Shown: piece after piece, positions 21,113-29,755 of the stretch
Numbering within the stretch: position 1 is the stretch's first letter
Layout of the letters: each line of letters opens with the position of its first letter
Source: Streptomyces orinoci
GTDB lineage: Bacteria; Actinomycetota; Actinomycetes; Streptomycetales; Streptomycetaceae
Direction: 5' to 3'
DNA: 64,000 bases
NCBI RefSeq assembly: GCF_003121295.1
Contig: NZ_PHNC01000008.1
Location: forward strand, 186,001-250,000
Translations under genes and position numbers: made by a program
Notes under the pieces: model-generated
The model's input: the letters and a program-made list of their open reading frames with translations, nothing else
Databases searched by the model: none
Told to the model about the DNA's origin: nothing

Positions 21113-22264
21113 GTGAACCACCCCGCCCCGCTCACCGCGCACCCACCCGCCGCCGCGTCCCCGCTGCGGCTGGTGCGCTACGCGCTGCACGGCGCGTTCT
21201 TCGTCCTGCTGGGCGTGGGCCTGGCCACCGCCGGACTGCCCGCCCTCCCGCCCGGCCTGCTGCTGGCGGCGGTCTACGCCCTGGGCGTGGCCCGCGAGCG
21301 GCGCCGGCCGGCCGGGGCCTGGGCCGGGGCCTGGCTGGCGGCCGTCACCGGCCTGTGGCTGCTGCTCCTGCTGCTGGACCGCGGCTTCAGCTATCTGGCC
21401 TTCCCGCTGTTCTTCCTCTTTCTGCACCTGCTGCCGGTGCGCTGGGCGCACCCCGCCATCGCCGCCGCCACCGGCGCGGTGATCGCCGTCCAGGCCACCG
21501 GGCCCGGCGGCCTGACCACCGCCAAGGTGATCGGCCCGGCGGCCGGGGCCGGGGTGGCCATCCTCACCGCCTACGGCTACGCCGCCCTCTACCGGGAGAG
21601 CCGGCAGCGCCAGCGCCTGATCGACGACCTGGTACGCACCCGCGACGAGCTGGCCGCCGCCCAGCGGGAGGCCGGACGGCTGGCCGAGCGGCAGCGGCTG
21701 GCCCGCGAGATCCACGACACCCTCGCCCAGGGCCTGTCCAGCATCGTCCTGCTGGCCAGGGCGGGGGAGGGCGCCCCGCCCGGCCCGGCGGCCGACCGGC
21801 TCCGCGAGATAGGGCGCACCGCCGCCGACAACCTCGCCGAGGCCCGCCGCTTTGTGGCCGGGCTCACCCCGCCCGCGCTGGAGGAGGCGCCGCTGCCGGA
21901 GGCGCTGCGCCGGGTCACCGAGCGGACCGTGCCGGGCGCCGTCTTCCGCCTGGACGGCGAGCCCCGCAAACTGCCGGTCCAGGCCGAGGTGGCGCTGCTG
22001 CGGCTGACCCAGGAGGCGCTGGCCAATGTCGCCCGGCACGCCCGGGCCGAGCACACCGCGGTCACCCTGGCCTTCCACCGGGACCAGGTCACCCTGGACG
22101 TCTTCGACGACGGGGCCGGCTTCACCCCGGGCACCGCCACCGGCCGCTTCGGCCTGCACGGCATGCGGGAGCGGATCGCCGAGCTGGGCGGCACCCTCAG
22201 CGTGGAGTCCGCGCCCGGGGAGGGCACCGCCGTGGCGGCCGTACTGCCGGTGGCCGCGTCATGA
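21113..22264 (+). CDS. Two-component sensor histidine kinase (HisKA_3 class)
   Basis: About 383 residues. Roughly five N-terminal membrane segments ([47 protein letters not shown] and others), a short coiled coil ([20 protein letters not shown]), the phosphoacceptor box [15 protein letters not shown], then ATP-binding motifs [20 protein letters not shown] and GLHGMRERI. The start is uncertain: GTG 21113 is typical for the family but has a weak ribosome site; in-frame TTG 21062 is the alternative. It overlaps the response regulator by ATGA. Divergent from the ABC exporter, which it probably controls. Confidence 0.85.
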   Translation: MNHPAPLTAHPPAAASPLRLVRYALHGAFFVLLGVGLATAGLPALPPGLLLAAVYALGVARERRRPAGAWAGAWLAAVTGLWLLLLLLDRGFSYLAFPLFFLFLHLLPVRWAHPAIAAATGAVIAVQATGPGGLTTAKVIGPAAGAGVAILTAYGYAALYRESRQRQRLIDDLVRTRDELAAAQREAGRLAERQRLAREIHDTLAQGLSSIVLLARAGEGAPPGPAADRLREIGRTAADNLAEARRFVAGLTPPALEEAPLPEALRRVTERTVPGAVFRLDGEPRKLPVQAEVALLRLTQEALANVARHARAEHTAVTLAFHRDQVTLDVFDDGAGFTPGTATGRFGLHGMRERIAELGGTLSVESAPGEGTAVAAVLPVAAS

Positions 22265-22893
22265 TCCGCGTACTGCTGGTGGACGACCACCCGGTGGTCC
22301 GGCGCGGCCTGCGCGCCCTGGTGGACGAGCTGCCCGAGGTCACCGCGGTCGGCGAGGCCGCCGACGGCGCCGAGGCGCTGCGCCTGCTGGAAACCGGCCC
22401 GCGCCCGGATGTGGTCCTCATGGATCTCCAGATGGGCACCGGAATGCACGGCGTGGAGGCCACCCGCCGCATCACCGCCCTGCCCCGGCCGCCCGCTGTG
22501 CTGATCCTCACCACCTACTCCACCGACGCCGACATCCTGGCCGCGGTCGAAGCGGGCGCCACCGGCTATCTGCTCAAGGACGCCCCGCCCGAGGAACTGG
22601 CCGCCGCCGTGCACGCCGCCGCCCGCGGCGAGACCGTCCTCGCCCCGCCGGTCGCCGCCCGCCTGCTGGGCCGGGTACGCACCGGCGGCCGTCCCGCCCT
22701 GACCCCGCGCGAGACCGAGATCCTGGGCCTGCTGGCCGAGGGCCTGGCCAACCGGCAGATCTCCCGCCGGCTGTTCATCAGCGAGGCCACCGTCAAGACC
22801 CACCTGGTGCACATCTACGGCAAGCTCGGCGTGGACAGCCGCACCGCGGCCATCGCGGCGGGCCTGGCGGCCGGGCTGATCCGCCCGGTCTGA
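22261..22893 (+). CDS. NarL/LuxR-family response regulator
   Basis: 210 residues. Receiver domain with [13 protein letters not shown], phosphoacceptor Asp in VVLMDLQM (near residue 59), Thr in LTTYS and Lys in LLKDAPP; C-terminal LuxR helix-turn-helix [20 protein letters not shown] with [14 protein letters not shown]. Translationally coupled to the kinase (ATGA overlap). Pairs with it as a cytosolic transcription factor. Confidence 0.95.
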   Translation: MIRVLLVDDHPVVRRGLRALVDELPEVTAVGEAADGAEALRLLETGPRPDVVLMDLQMGTGMHGVEATRRITALPRPPAVLILTTYSTDADILAAVEAGATGYLLKDAPPEELAAAVHAAARGETVLAPPVAARLLGRVRTGGRPALTPRETEILGLLAEGLANRQISRRLFISEATVKTHLVHIYGKLGVDSRTAAIAAGLAAGLIRPV

Positions 22894-22954
22894 GACAATC
22901 TCTCCAGCCACACCCAGGCAGCAGTCCCACCCACCGACCCAGGGAGCACCGCAC

Positions 22955-24352
22955 ATGGCACCGGCCGTCCCCGCCACGATGGACCGACCGCACTTCATCG
23001 GCATCGGCGGCGCCGGCATGTCGGGGATCGCCAAGATCCTCGCCCAGCGCGGGGCCCGGGTCGCGGGCAGCGACGCCAGGGACTCCGCCACCGCCGAGGC
23101 GCTGCGCACCCTCGGTGCCACCGTGCACATCGGCCACTCCGCCGCGCACCTGGCCGCCGACGCCACCTGTGTGGTGGTCTCCAGCGCCATCCGCCCGGAC
23201 AACCCCGAGCTGGCCGCCGCCGCCGAGCGCGGCATCCCGGTGGTCCACCGCTCCGACGCGCTGGCCCGGCTGATGGACGGCCTCCGGCCGATCGCCGTGG
23301 CCGGCACCCATGGCAAGACCACCACCACCTCCATGCTGGCCGTCTCCCTGGACGCCCTGGGCCTGGCCCCCTCCTACGCCATCGGCGGCGACCTCGACGG
23401 CCCCGGCTCCAACGCCCGGCACGGCGACGGCGAGATCTTTGTCGCCGAGGCGGACGAGAGCGACCGCAGCTTCCACAAGTACGCGCCCGAGGTCGCGATC
23501 ATCCTCAATGTGGAGCTGGACCACCACGCCAACTACGCCTCGATGGACGAGATCCATGAGTCCTTCGAGACCTTTGTCGGCCGGCTGCGCCCCGGCGGCA
23601 CCCTGGTCATCGCCGCCGACCAGGCCGGCGCCCGCGAGCTGACCGCCCGGGTGGCCGGCCGCCCGGACATCGAGATCGTCACCTATGGCGAGGCCGAGAA
23701 CGCGGATGTACGCGTCCTCAGGGTCACCCCCCGCGGCCTGACCAGCGAGGTCACCATCGACCTCAAGGGCCGCGAGCTCACCTTCGTGGTCTCCGTCCCC
23801 GGCCGCCACTACGCCCACAACGCCGTCGCCGCCCTGGCCGCCGGTATCGCCCTGGGCATCCCGGCGGACGAACTGGCCACCGCCCTCGGCAAGTTCACCG
23901 GCGTCGGCCGCCGCCTCCAGCTCAAGGGCGAGGCGGCCGGCGTCCAGGTCATCGACTCCTACGCCCACCACCCCACCGAGATGACCGCCGACCTTGAGGC
24001 CATCCGCGGCGCCGCCGGCCCCGGCTCCCGCATCCTGGTGGTCTTCCAGCCCCACCTCTTCTCCCGCACCCAGGAACTCGGCACCGAGATGGGCCAGGCC
24101 CTCGCCCTCGCCGACTCCTCCGTGGTCCTGGACATCTACCCGGCCCGCGAGGACCCGGTCCCCGGCATCACCAGCGCCCTGATCATCGACGCCGCCCGGG
24201 CGGCCGGCGCCGAGGTCCGCGCCGAGCACACCATGGCCGCCGTCCCCGAGGTCATCGCGGGAATGGCCCGCCCCGGCGATCTCGTTCTCACCATGGGCGC
24301 GGGCGATGTCACGGACCTCGGCCCGAGGATCCTCGCCCGCCTGGAGAGCTGA
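22955..24352 (+). CDS. murC: UDP-N-acetylmuramate--L-alanine ligase
   Basis: 465 residues. Rossmann start HFIGIGGAGMSGIAKIL, ATP loop VAGTHGKTTTTSML, EADESDRSF, NVELDHHANY, central GVGRRLQ and DSYAHHPTEM, and FQPHLFSRT: the Mur ligase core with MurC-specific features. It adds L-Ala to UDP-MurNAc in cytoplasmic peptidoglycan precursor synthesis. ATG 22955 has GGGAG about 8 nt upstream. It lies outside the dcw cluster and directly before msrB, an arrangement I recall from Streptomyces coelicolor. Confidence 0.93.
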   Translation: MAPAVPATMDRPHFIGIGGAGMSGIAKILAQRGARVAGSDARDSATAEALRTLGATVHIGHSAAHLAADATCVVVSSAIRPDNPELAAAAERGIPVVHRSDALARLMDGLRPIAVAGTHGKTTTTSMLAVSLDALGLAPSYAIGGDLDGPGSNARHGDGEIFVAEADESDRSFHKYAPEVAIILNVELDHHANYASMDEIHESFETFVGRLRPGGTLVIAADQAGARELTARVAGRPDIEIVTYGEAENADVRVLRVTPRGLTSEVTIDLKGRELTFVVSVPGRHYAHNAVAALAAGIALGIPADELATALGKFTGVGRRLQLKGEAAGVQVIDSYAHHPTEMTADLEAIRGAAGPGSRILVVFQPHLFSRTQELGTEMGQALALADSSVVLDIYPAREDPVPGITSALIIDAARAAGAEVRAEHTMAAVPEVIAGMARPGDLVLTMGAGDVTDLGPRILARLES

Positions 24353-24368
24353 GAAGGGACCCGACCCG

Positions 24369-24776
24369 ATGGCGTACGAGGTCGAGAAGACGGACGAGCA
24401 GTGGCGCGCCGAGCTGACCCCGGCGGAGTACCAGGTGCTCCGCCAGGCCGGCACCGAGCCCGCCTTCCGCGGCGAGTACACCGACACCAAGACGGCGGGC
24501 GTCTACTCCTGCCGCGCCTGCGGCGCCGAACTCTTCCGCTCCACCGAGAAGTTCGAAAGCCACTGCGGCTGGCCCAGCTTCTACGACCCCGCCGACTCCT
24601 CGGCCGTCGAACTCCTGGAAGACCGCTCCCACGGCATGGTGCGCACCGAGGTCCGCTGCGCCCGCTGCGGCTCCCACCTGGGCCATGTCTTCTCCGGCGA
24701 GGGCTACCCGACGCCGACCGACCAGCGGTACTGCATCAACTCGATCTCGCTGCGGCTGGTGCCGGAAGAGCACTGA
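24369..24776 (+). CDS. msrB: Peptide-methionine (R)-S-oxide reductase MsrB
   Basis: 135 residues. Zinc-binding CRACG and CARCG pairs, substrate region HCGWPSFYDP, and catalytic Cys in RYCINSISL. Repairs methionine-R-sulfoxide in proteins using thioredoxin. Full length; start 16 nt after the murC stop, so probably co-transcribed. Confidence 0.95.
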   Translation: MAYEVEKTDEQWRAELTPAEYQVLRQAGTEPAFRGEYTDTKTAGVYSCRACGAELFRSTEKFESHCGWPSFYDPADSSAVELLEDRSHGMVRTEVRCARCGSHLGHVFSGEGYPTPTDQRYCINSISLRLVPEEH

Positions 24777-24796
24777 TCCGGGCTCGCTGGCAGCGC

Positions 24797-24815
24797 GTAT
24801 GACGCTTCATACACT
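24797..24815 (+). promoter_or_regulatory. Palindromic operator overlapping -10 of the antitoxin gene
   Basis: GTATGA-CGCT-TCATAC is a perfect dyad. It overlaps TACACT, a good -10 element ending 6 nt before the GTG start at 24822, which suggests a leaderless transcript. Ribbon-helix-helix antitoxins normally bind such a dyad to repress their own operon. Confidence 0.55.
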
Positions 24816-24821
24816 GGGCCG

Positions 24822-25136
24822 GTGGCCAAGACCAGGATCAGCATCAGCCTGGAACAGGAGCAGGCGGAGCGCATAAGGCGTCATGCGGAGCGGGCCGGTA
24901 TGGACGTGTCCGCGTATCTCGTCCACGCGGCAACGCGGCAGATGGCCGAAACGGAAGCCGTTGAGAAGCAGTTCGCCGGTGTGGACTCCCTGATCGCCGA
25001 GGCCGTCGGCCTCTCCTCCCCGTCCACGCCCGGCGCGGATGAACTTACGGAGCAGGAGCGGGTGGAGGTCGAGGCGGCACTTGACCTCGTTTACGGCCGG
25101 GAGCGCCCCGGAGCGCGGCCGGGCCGCGCCGCGTGA
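24822..25136 (+). CDS. Ribbon-helix-helix antitoxin (VapB-like)
   Basis: 104 residues. The N-terminus KTRISISLEQEQAERIRRHA followed by GMDVSAYLVHAATRQM has the beta-alpha-alpha pattern of RHH antitoxins; the acidic C-terminal tail would neutralise the toxin. Its stop overlaps the toxin start (GTGA). The toxin partner is truncated, so this is probably an orphan antitoxin that still has an intact operator. Confidence 0.7.
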   Translation: MAKTRISISLEQEQAERIRRHAERAGMDVSAYLVHAATRQMAETEAVEKQFAGVDSLIAEAVGLSSPSTPGADELTEQERVEVEAALDLVYGRERPGARPGRAA

Positions 25137-25330
25137 GCGCACGGGTCCCGGTATACGACACCGGCATGCTCATCGCTCTCGCCGACCGCAAGGCCAAGAC
25201 GCGGGGTCTGCCTCTTAACCCCGTCCACACCACCCACCGCGAGGTCATCCACCGCTGCCGGCGGGCCAGTCAGCCGGACACCCCGGTGAGCCGGTGCGTG
25301 CTGTCCGAGTCCGGATCCCCCACGAAGTAG
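25133..25330 (+). pseudogene. Truncated PIN-domain (VapC-like) toxin
   Basis: Starts VPVYDTGMLIALADRKAKT, which is the first strand and catalytic Asp of a PIN ribonuclease (the usual form is YDTGALIAL...). Homology ends near base 25200; the rest of the frame is unrelated sequence running into the downstream convergent gene. A PIN domain needs about 120-130 residues and three or four acidic residues, so the product cannot be an active RNase. Confidence 0.65.
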
Positions 25331-26205
25331 TAGATACTCGGCTTCCCTTGCGTGCCGCCGATCTCCCACTGTCCTGGGGGATTCGGGTCACAGCCACGGA
25401 TGTCCAGGGACAGCTTCTGGCCCCGGGCGCCGTGGCCGGCCTCATACGACCAACGGCCCGAACCGGTGCAGTGCGAAAGCCGGTCGTCGTAGTCGCGGGT
25501 GCCTTCCGAGTACACCCGCAGGTCACGCGCGTAGGCCGCCCCGTCGGACGCCAGCCGCAGCGTTCCGCCGTGACCGTCGCTCCAAGTCCGCGCCATCGCA
25601 TCGGAGTCGAGCCGTGGCGGCTGGTAGGCGCGGACCGTGCCCGTGGCGAAGAGCACCGCCCCCACCACCACGACCGCCAGCACGCCCACTCCGCCGAAGG
25701 CCATCACCCTTGGTGCCGTGGCCACTTGGGCCGCCCGGGCGGTGAGCGTCGCCGGTGCCAGCAGCACCATCAGCGCCAGCCACCACACCAGGTAGGTCAG
25801 GGGCGCGGCCGGACCCATGGCCAGTGCCAGCAGCCCGCCGATCACCGCCACCGCCGTCGTGACCAGCGCCGCGACTACGCCCAGACACCAGGCCCAGCCG
25901 TCCGCCCGGCCGGCCCGGCGGGCCGTCCAGCGGGCCAGCAGCGCGGACGGCACCACCACGGCCGTTGTCAGCAGGGCGCAGACCGCGCCGAGCAGAGCCA
26001 GCAGAATACCCAGCATAAAAATCCCGAGCACACCGCCATAGCCGCCCTCGGTGTTCTCCTGCGTCAGCCCGGCGAAGATGCCCACCGTCCCGGCCAGGAC
26101 GGCTTCCGCCGCCAACATGGCCATCGCCGCCGGCCACATCGTGCCGAAGCCCATCGCCTTCGCCGGTTTGGGGGGCTCATACCAGCCGGGCCATATCTGT
26201 GCCAT
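25270..26205 (-). CDS. Polytopic membrane protein with extracytoplasmic C-terminal domain
   Basis: 311 residues. About five to six hydrophobic segments between residues 25 and 190 (MAMLAAEAVLAGTVGIFAG, GIFMLGILLALLGAVCALL, and FGGVGVLAVVVVGAVLFATG last), then a 110-residue soluble tail rich in Gly/Asp/Tyr (DGHGGTLRLASDGAAYARDL, SIYYFVGDPDSDSTHRL). ATG 26205 has GGTGGAG 4 nt upstream. No family recognised. It converges on the antitoxin/toxin remnant. Confidence 0.65.
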   Translation of the reverse strand: MAQIWPGWYEPPKPAKAMGFGTMWPAAMAMLAAEAVLAGTVGIFAGLTQENTEGGYGGVLGIFMLGILLALLGAVCALLTTAVVVPSALLARWTARRAGRADGWAWCLGVVAALVTTAVAVIGGLLALAMGPAAPLTYLVWWLALMVLLAPATLTARAAQVATAPRVMAFGGVGVLAVVVVGAVLFATGTVRAYQPPRLDSDAMARTWSDGHGGTLRLASDGAAYARDLRVYSEGTRDYDDRLSHCTGSGRWSYEAGHGARGQKLSLDIRGCDPNPPGQWEIGGTQGKPSIYYFVGDPDSDSTHRLTGVSG

Positions 26206-26408
26206 TTCGCTCCACCTTTCCCCTCCGATGATCCCCCCTTGGGGGAAGGTGGCGGCGACCGGGGTCAGCCGACGTGCTGGAGTACCAGGCCCGGGTCGGC
26301 CCCGCCGTCTCCGCGATCCCTCACAGCGGGCGGTGCCAAAGTCCTGGCTGTGGCGAGCCCGGTGAAGCTTCTGGCTCGTCACAGCCGGCCCCCATGCCAA
26401 TGCCTTTG

Positions 26409-26810
26409 CTAGATGCCCGAGCAGATCCCGAACCTGGACGGCTTCACGGAGTAGAAGTGCACGCCCTTTGACTCGTTGGACCGGAACTTGCTGTCATCGC
26501 CGCGGCCATTGGGCTGGCTGTAGGCACACCAGCTGGCCTGAGTCCGGTTCCAGCCCCAGACTGCTCCGTTGTGCAATCCCTGGGCCCGGACGTCGTCCGC
26601 ACCCGCACGGTAGTGCGCGTAGTGGCCCTGATCGTCTCGGGCGCAGAAGGTGTCGGGCGGGCAGTCATCGTCGGACGGGTTCTGAACGGCCGTAGCACGC
26701 ACGGGGCTGTGTTCCGTCGCGGAGGCATAGCCGCCGGCTGATGCCAGGGCCGCGGCGAGCGCCACCGCTGCGAGCGTCCGGCCAACGGTGCGGGTAAGCA
26801 TCGGCTTCAT
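26409..26810 (-). CDS. Small secreted CPP-Cys protein, peptidase-inhibitor I36-like
   Basis: 133 residues with a Sec signal (TRTVGRTLAAVALAAALASA, cleavage near ASA-TE) leaving about 100 residues. The exported part has DCPPDTFCARDDQGHYAHYR, GAVWGWNRTQASWCAYSQP and FGIC: four cysteines and Asn/Trp-rich repeats resembling the I36 / beta-gamma-crystallin-like family common in Streptomyces. ATG 26810 follows AGAGGAG. Family assignment is tentative. Its neighbour across the divergent promoter carries a related domain. Confidence 0.6.
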   Translation of the reverse strand: MKPMLTRTVGRTLAAVALAAALASAGGYASATEHSPVRATAVQNPSDDDCPPDTFCARDDQGHYAHYRAGADDVRAQGLHNGAVWGWNRTQASWCAYSQPNGRGDDSKFRSNESKGVHFYSVKPSRFGICSGI

Positions 26811-26999
26811 GAGGGTCTCCTCTGACATCGTGGCCGACTCGGTGTCGGCCGGTGCGCCCTATTTCCCTGGGGCCGAGGGGTGTTCGGCAACGGGGTTGTG
26901 TTCGGCCGAACGGCATTGATGCAGGTTGCAGCGTCGCTAGGATCCGTTCGGAGACCGTCCGTGATCAGTTCGTCACGAACGGCATGGGTTCCTTGGGGC

Positions 27000-27968
27000 G
27001 TGAAAGTGAAGATCGCGGACAGCTTCGCCGCTGCGTTGAGGGAGCTGCGTCGTGCAGCGGGCAACCCTTCGTACCGCTCGTTATCAGGCTCGGCCAGGAC
27101 GCAACGGCCTCCCGTATCACTGGGAGTTGCGACCCTGAGCGACTGGTTCAACGGCAGATGTGTGCCGAGCGATCCACAGGCTCTGCGGTTTCTGGTCGAA
27201 ACGCTGGAGGCGCGGGCGGAGCGCAGGGCGCAGGGCGGTTCCTACCGGCCCCGCAACTGGCAGAGCTGGGAGCGCATGCGACAGGAGGCGCTGGCCGAGG
27301 CGCGTGCGAATGGCGCCCGGGGCAGGGTGGTGGCTCCAGCGGGGGAGGAGGTCAGGGAGCCGGACGGGCAGGGTCAGCCGGTTGGGCATGCGAGGCGATG
27401 GCGCTGCCCTCTCTGGCTGGTGCCCTGGCGCCGGTGCATCGTAGTGGTGCCCGTTGTGGTGGGCGTGCTGGCGGTTGCCGCCTGGCTGGCGGGATATTTG
27501 CACACACCGGTTCGTACTGCTGGTGTATCAGCACCCCCGGTTGCCACCTACTACCGACCTCCCGAAGTCATCGCAGCGGACGGCAAGTCCGAGTCCGCCG
27601 AGCGGCTGCCCGGCCCGAACCGGTGGTTCGTCGCTCACAACGTCAAGGGAGCCGATGCCTGCCCGCCGCACTGGGCCTGTTTCTTCAAAAACCCGGACTT
27701 CAATGCGGACCCCGGCTGGATGATTATGGTCCAGGACCTTGAGAAGACCTACGAGCTCACTGGTCAATACGAGAACGCTGTGAGTTCCTGGGTGAACAAC
27801 ATGCGTGTGCAAGTCGCCTGGCATCCTGTGCATGATGCCGGCGGCGACCTCTTCTACCACATGGAACCTGGTGCTCGGCGTGCGCGGCTGGGAGCGGCCG
27901 ATAAGACGGCGCAATCCATTCACACGATGTCCAACGCCAATGCCTGGCCGCAGGGGACGCCGCCTTGA
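27000..27968 (+). CDS. HTH domain, membrane segment and extracytoplasmic CPP-Cys domain fusion
   Basis: About 322 residues from GTG 27000. Residues 1-90 look like a cytoplasmic XRE-type domain (IADSFAAALRELRRAAGN, ATLSDWFNGRCVPSDPQALR). A basic linker precedes one membrane helix (CIVVVPVVVGVLAVAAWLAG, about 140-160). The outer 150 residues have GADACPPHWACFFKNPDF and ENAVSSWVNNM, matching the CPPxxxC and asparagine pattern of the secreted protein at 26409-26810. The topology suggests a membrane-anchored DNA-binding or signalling protein that senses outside. Function unknown. Start is uncertain; the ribosome site is weak. Confidence 0.65.
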   Translation: MKVKIADSFAAALRELRRAAGNPSYRSLSGSARTQRPPVSLGVATLSDWFNGRCVPSDPQALRFLVETLEARAERRAQGGSYRPRNWQSWERMRQEALAEARANGARGRVVAPAGEEVREPDGQGQPVGHARRWRCPLWLVPWRRCIVVVPVVVGVLAVAAWLAGYLHTPVRTAGVSAPPVATYYRPPEVIAADGKSESAERLPGPNRWFVAHNVKGADACPPHWACFFKNPDFNADPGWMIMVQDLEKTYELTGQYENAVSSWVNNMRVQVAWHPVHDAGGDLFYHMEPGARRARLGAADKTAQSIHTMSNANAWPQGTPP

Positions 27969-28021
27969 TGCGATAACGGGCGAGCACGTAGGGGCTTTGA
28001 GCGCCTCGCCGCCTGATGGCG

Positions 28022-29740
28022 TCAGCGCAGAACCGCCGCCGTCTCGGCGGGCAGTTGCAGTGTGCCGTCCGGGTCGGGAGGGGCGACAGGACGCCAGGAC
28101 GCGATCACCTCATGTGCTGTTACCGGGCGCAGCGCGGACGGCCGGTCCGTGAGGTTGGCCACGATGTGGTACGGGCCGCGTTGGAAGTGCACAAGGCCGT
28201 TGGTGACGGCGAGCGTGGTGTACTTCCAGTGGGGGTCGGTCAGTTCGGGCGCGGACAGCCGCAGGGCGATCAACCCGCGGTACCAGGAGAGCAGTTCGGC
28301 GTGGGGGGTCCGCTCCCGCTCGGTCCAGTTGAGGCAGGACCGCTCGCGGGTCGCCGGGTCCTGGGGATCGGGGATCTCCTCCTCCGGCCAGCCGTGGGCC
28401 GCGAACTCGCGGCGGCGGCCCTGGCGTACGGCGCGGGCCAGTTCGGGGTCCTGGTGGTCGGTGAAGTACTGCCAGGGGGTGGAGGCACCCCATTCCTCGC
28501 CCATGAAGAGCATGGGGGTGAAGGGCGCGCAGAGGACGAGCGCTGCGGCGCAGGCCAGTTGGCCGGGGGAGAGGTGGGCGGAGAGGCGGTCACCCAGGGC
28601 GCGGTTGCCGATTTGGTCGTGGGTCTGGGTGTAGGCGAGGAGACGGTGGGCGGGGGTGGTTGAGAGGTTCAAGGGGCGGCCGTGGGGGCGGCCCCGGAAG
28701 GTGGAGTACGAGCCGTCGTGGAAGTAGCCGCCGCGCAGGGTCTTGGCCAGGGCGTGAGCGGGGTCAGCGGCGAAGTCGGCGTAGTAGCCCTGGGATTCGC
28801 CGGTGAGCGCGGTATGCAGGGCGTGGTGGAAGTCGTCGTTCCATTGGGCGTGGAGGCCCAGGCCGCCCTCCGCGCGCGGGGTGATCAGGGCGGGGTCGTT
28901 GAGATCGGATTCGGCGATCAGGAAGATGGGGCGGCCGAGCGAATCAGCCAAGTCATCCACTGCGGCGGAGAGTTCGGCGAGGAAGTGGGTGGGGCCGTGG
29001 TCCACCAGGGCGTGCACCGCGTCCAGCCGGAGCCCGTCCAGCCGGTAGTCGCGCAGCCAGGCCAGCGCGCTGCCGATCAGATAGGCGCGCACCTCGGCGG
29101 ATCCGGGGGCGTCCAGGTTGACGGCTGCGCCCCAGGGGGTGTGGTGGGTGTCGGTGAAGTAGGGGCCGAAGGAGGGGAGATGGTTGCCGGAGGGACCGAG
29201 GTGGTTGTGGACGACGTCCAGGACCACGCCCAGGCCGAGGCCGTGTGCGGCGTCCACGAAGCGGCGCAGGCCGTCCGGCCCGCCGTAGGGTTCATGGACG
29301 GCCCACGGCGCCACCCCGTCGTACCCCCAGCCATGCCGGCCGGGGAATGGGCAGACGGGCATCAGTTCCACATGTGTGATCCCCAACTCGGCCAGGTGAC
29401 CGAGCCGTTCGGCGGCGGCGTCAAAGGTTCCCTCGCGGGTGAAGGTACCGATGTGCAGTTCGTAGAGCACCGCGCCCGGCAGCGGCCGCCCCGCCCAGTC
29501 ATGCCGCCATGGGAAGGCGGGCGAGAGGGGTGCGCTCAGGCCGTCCGGCCCGTCCGGCTGGCGCCGCGACCGGGGGTCGGGGAGTACGGGGCCGTCGTCC
29601 AGGGCGAACCCGTAGCGGCCGGGGGGAGCGGAACCGCACCACCAGCCGGCGCGGGCCGGATCGCGCTCCATGCGGTACGTCCGGCCCTCCACATGCAAGG
29701 TCACTTGTGACGCGTTCGGCGCCCACACCTCGAACAGCAC
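28022..29740 (-). CDS. treZ: Malto-oligosyltrehalose trehalohydrolase
   Basis: 572 residues, the family's usual length. N-terminal beta-sandwich, then GH13 barrel with ELHIGTFTREGTFDAA, GVAPWAVHEPYGGPDGLRRF, nucleophile region DGLRLDAVHAL, acid/base FLIAESDLND and YTQTHDQIGNRA. Releases trehalose from maltooligosyl-trehalose, the last step of the TreX/TreY/TreZ route from glycogen. GTG start. In Streptomyces it normally sits next to treY; here about 8.8 kb of other genes separate them. Confidence 0.93.
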   Translation of the reverse strand: MLFEVWAPNASQVTLHVEGRTYRMERDPARAGWWCGSAPPGRYGFALDDGPVLPDPRSRRQPDGPDGLSAPLSPAFPWRHDWAGRPLPGAVLYELHIGTFTREGTFDAAAERLGHLAELGITHVELMPVCPFPGRHGWGYDGVAPWAVHEPYGGPDGLRRFVDAAHGLGLGVVLDVVHNHLGPSGNHLPSFGPYFTDTHHTPWGAAVNLDAPGSAEVRAYLIGSALAWLRDYRLDGLRLDAVHALVDHGPTHFLAELSAAVDDLADSLGRPIFLIAESDLNDPALITPRAEGGLGLHAQWNDDFHHALHTALTGESQGYYADFAADPAHALAKTLRGGYFHDGSYSTFRGRPHGRPLNLSTTPAHRLLAYTQTHDQIGNRALGDRLSAHLSPGQLACAAALVLCAPFTPMLFMGEEWGASTPWQYFTDHQDPELARAVRQGRRREFAAHGWPEEEIPDPQDPATRERSCLNWTERERTPHAELLSWYRGLIALRLSAPELTDPHWKYTTLAVTNGLVHFQRGPYHIVANLTDRPSALRPVTAHEVIASWRPVAPPDPDGTLQLPAETAAVLR

Positions 29741-29755
29741 AGGGCAAGCCTTCCC

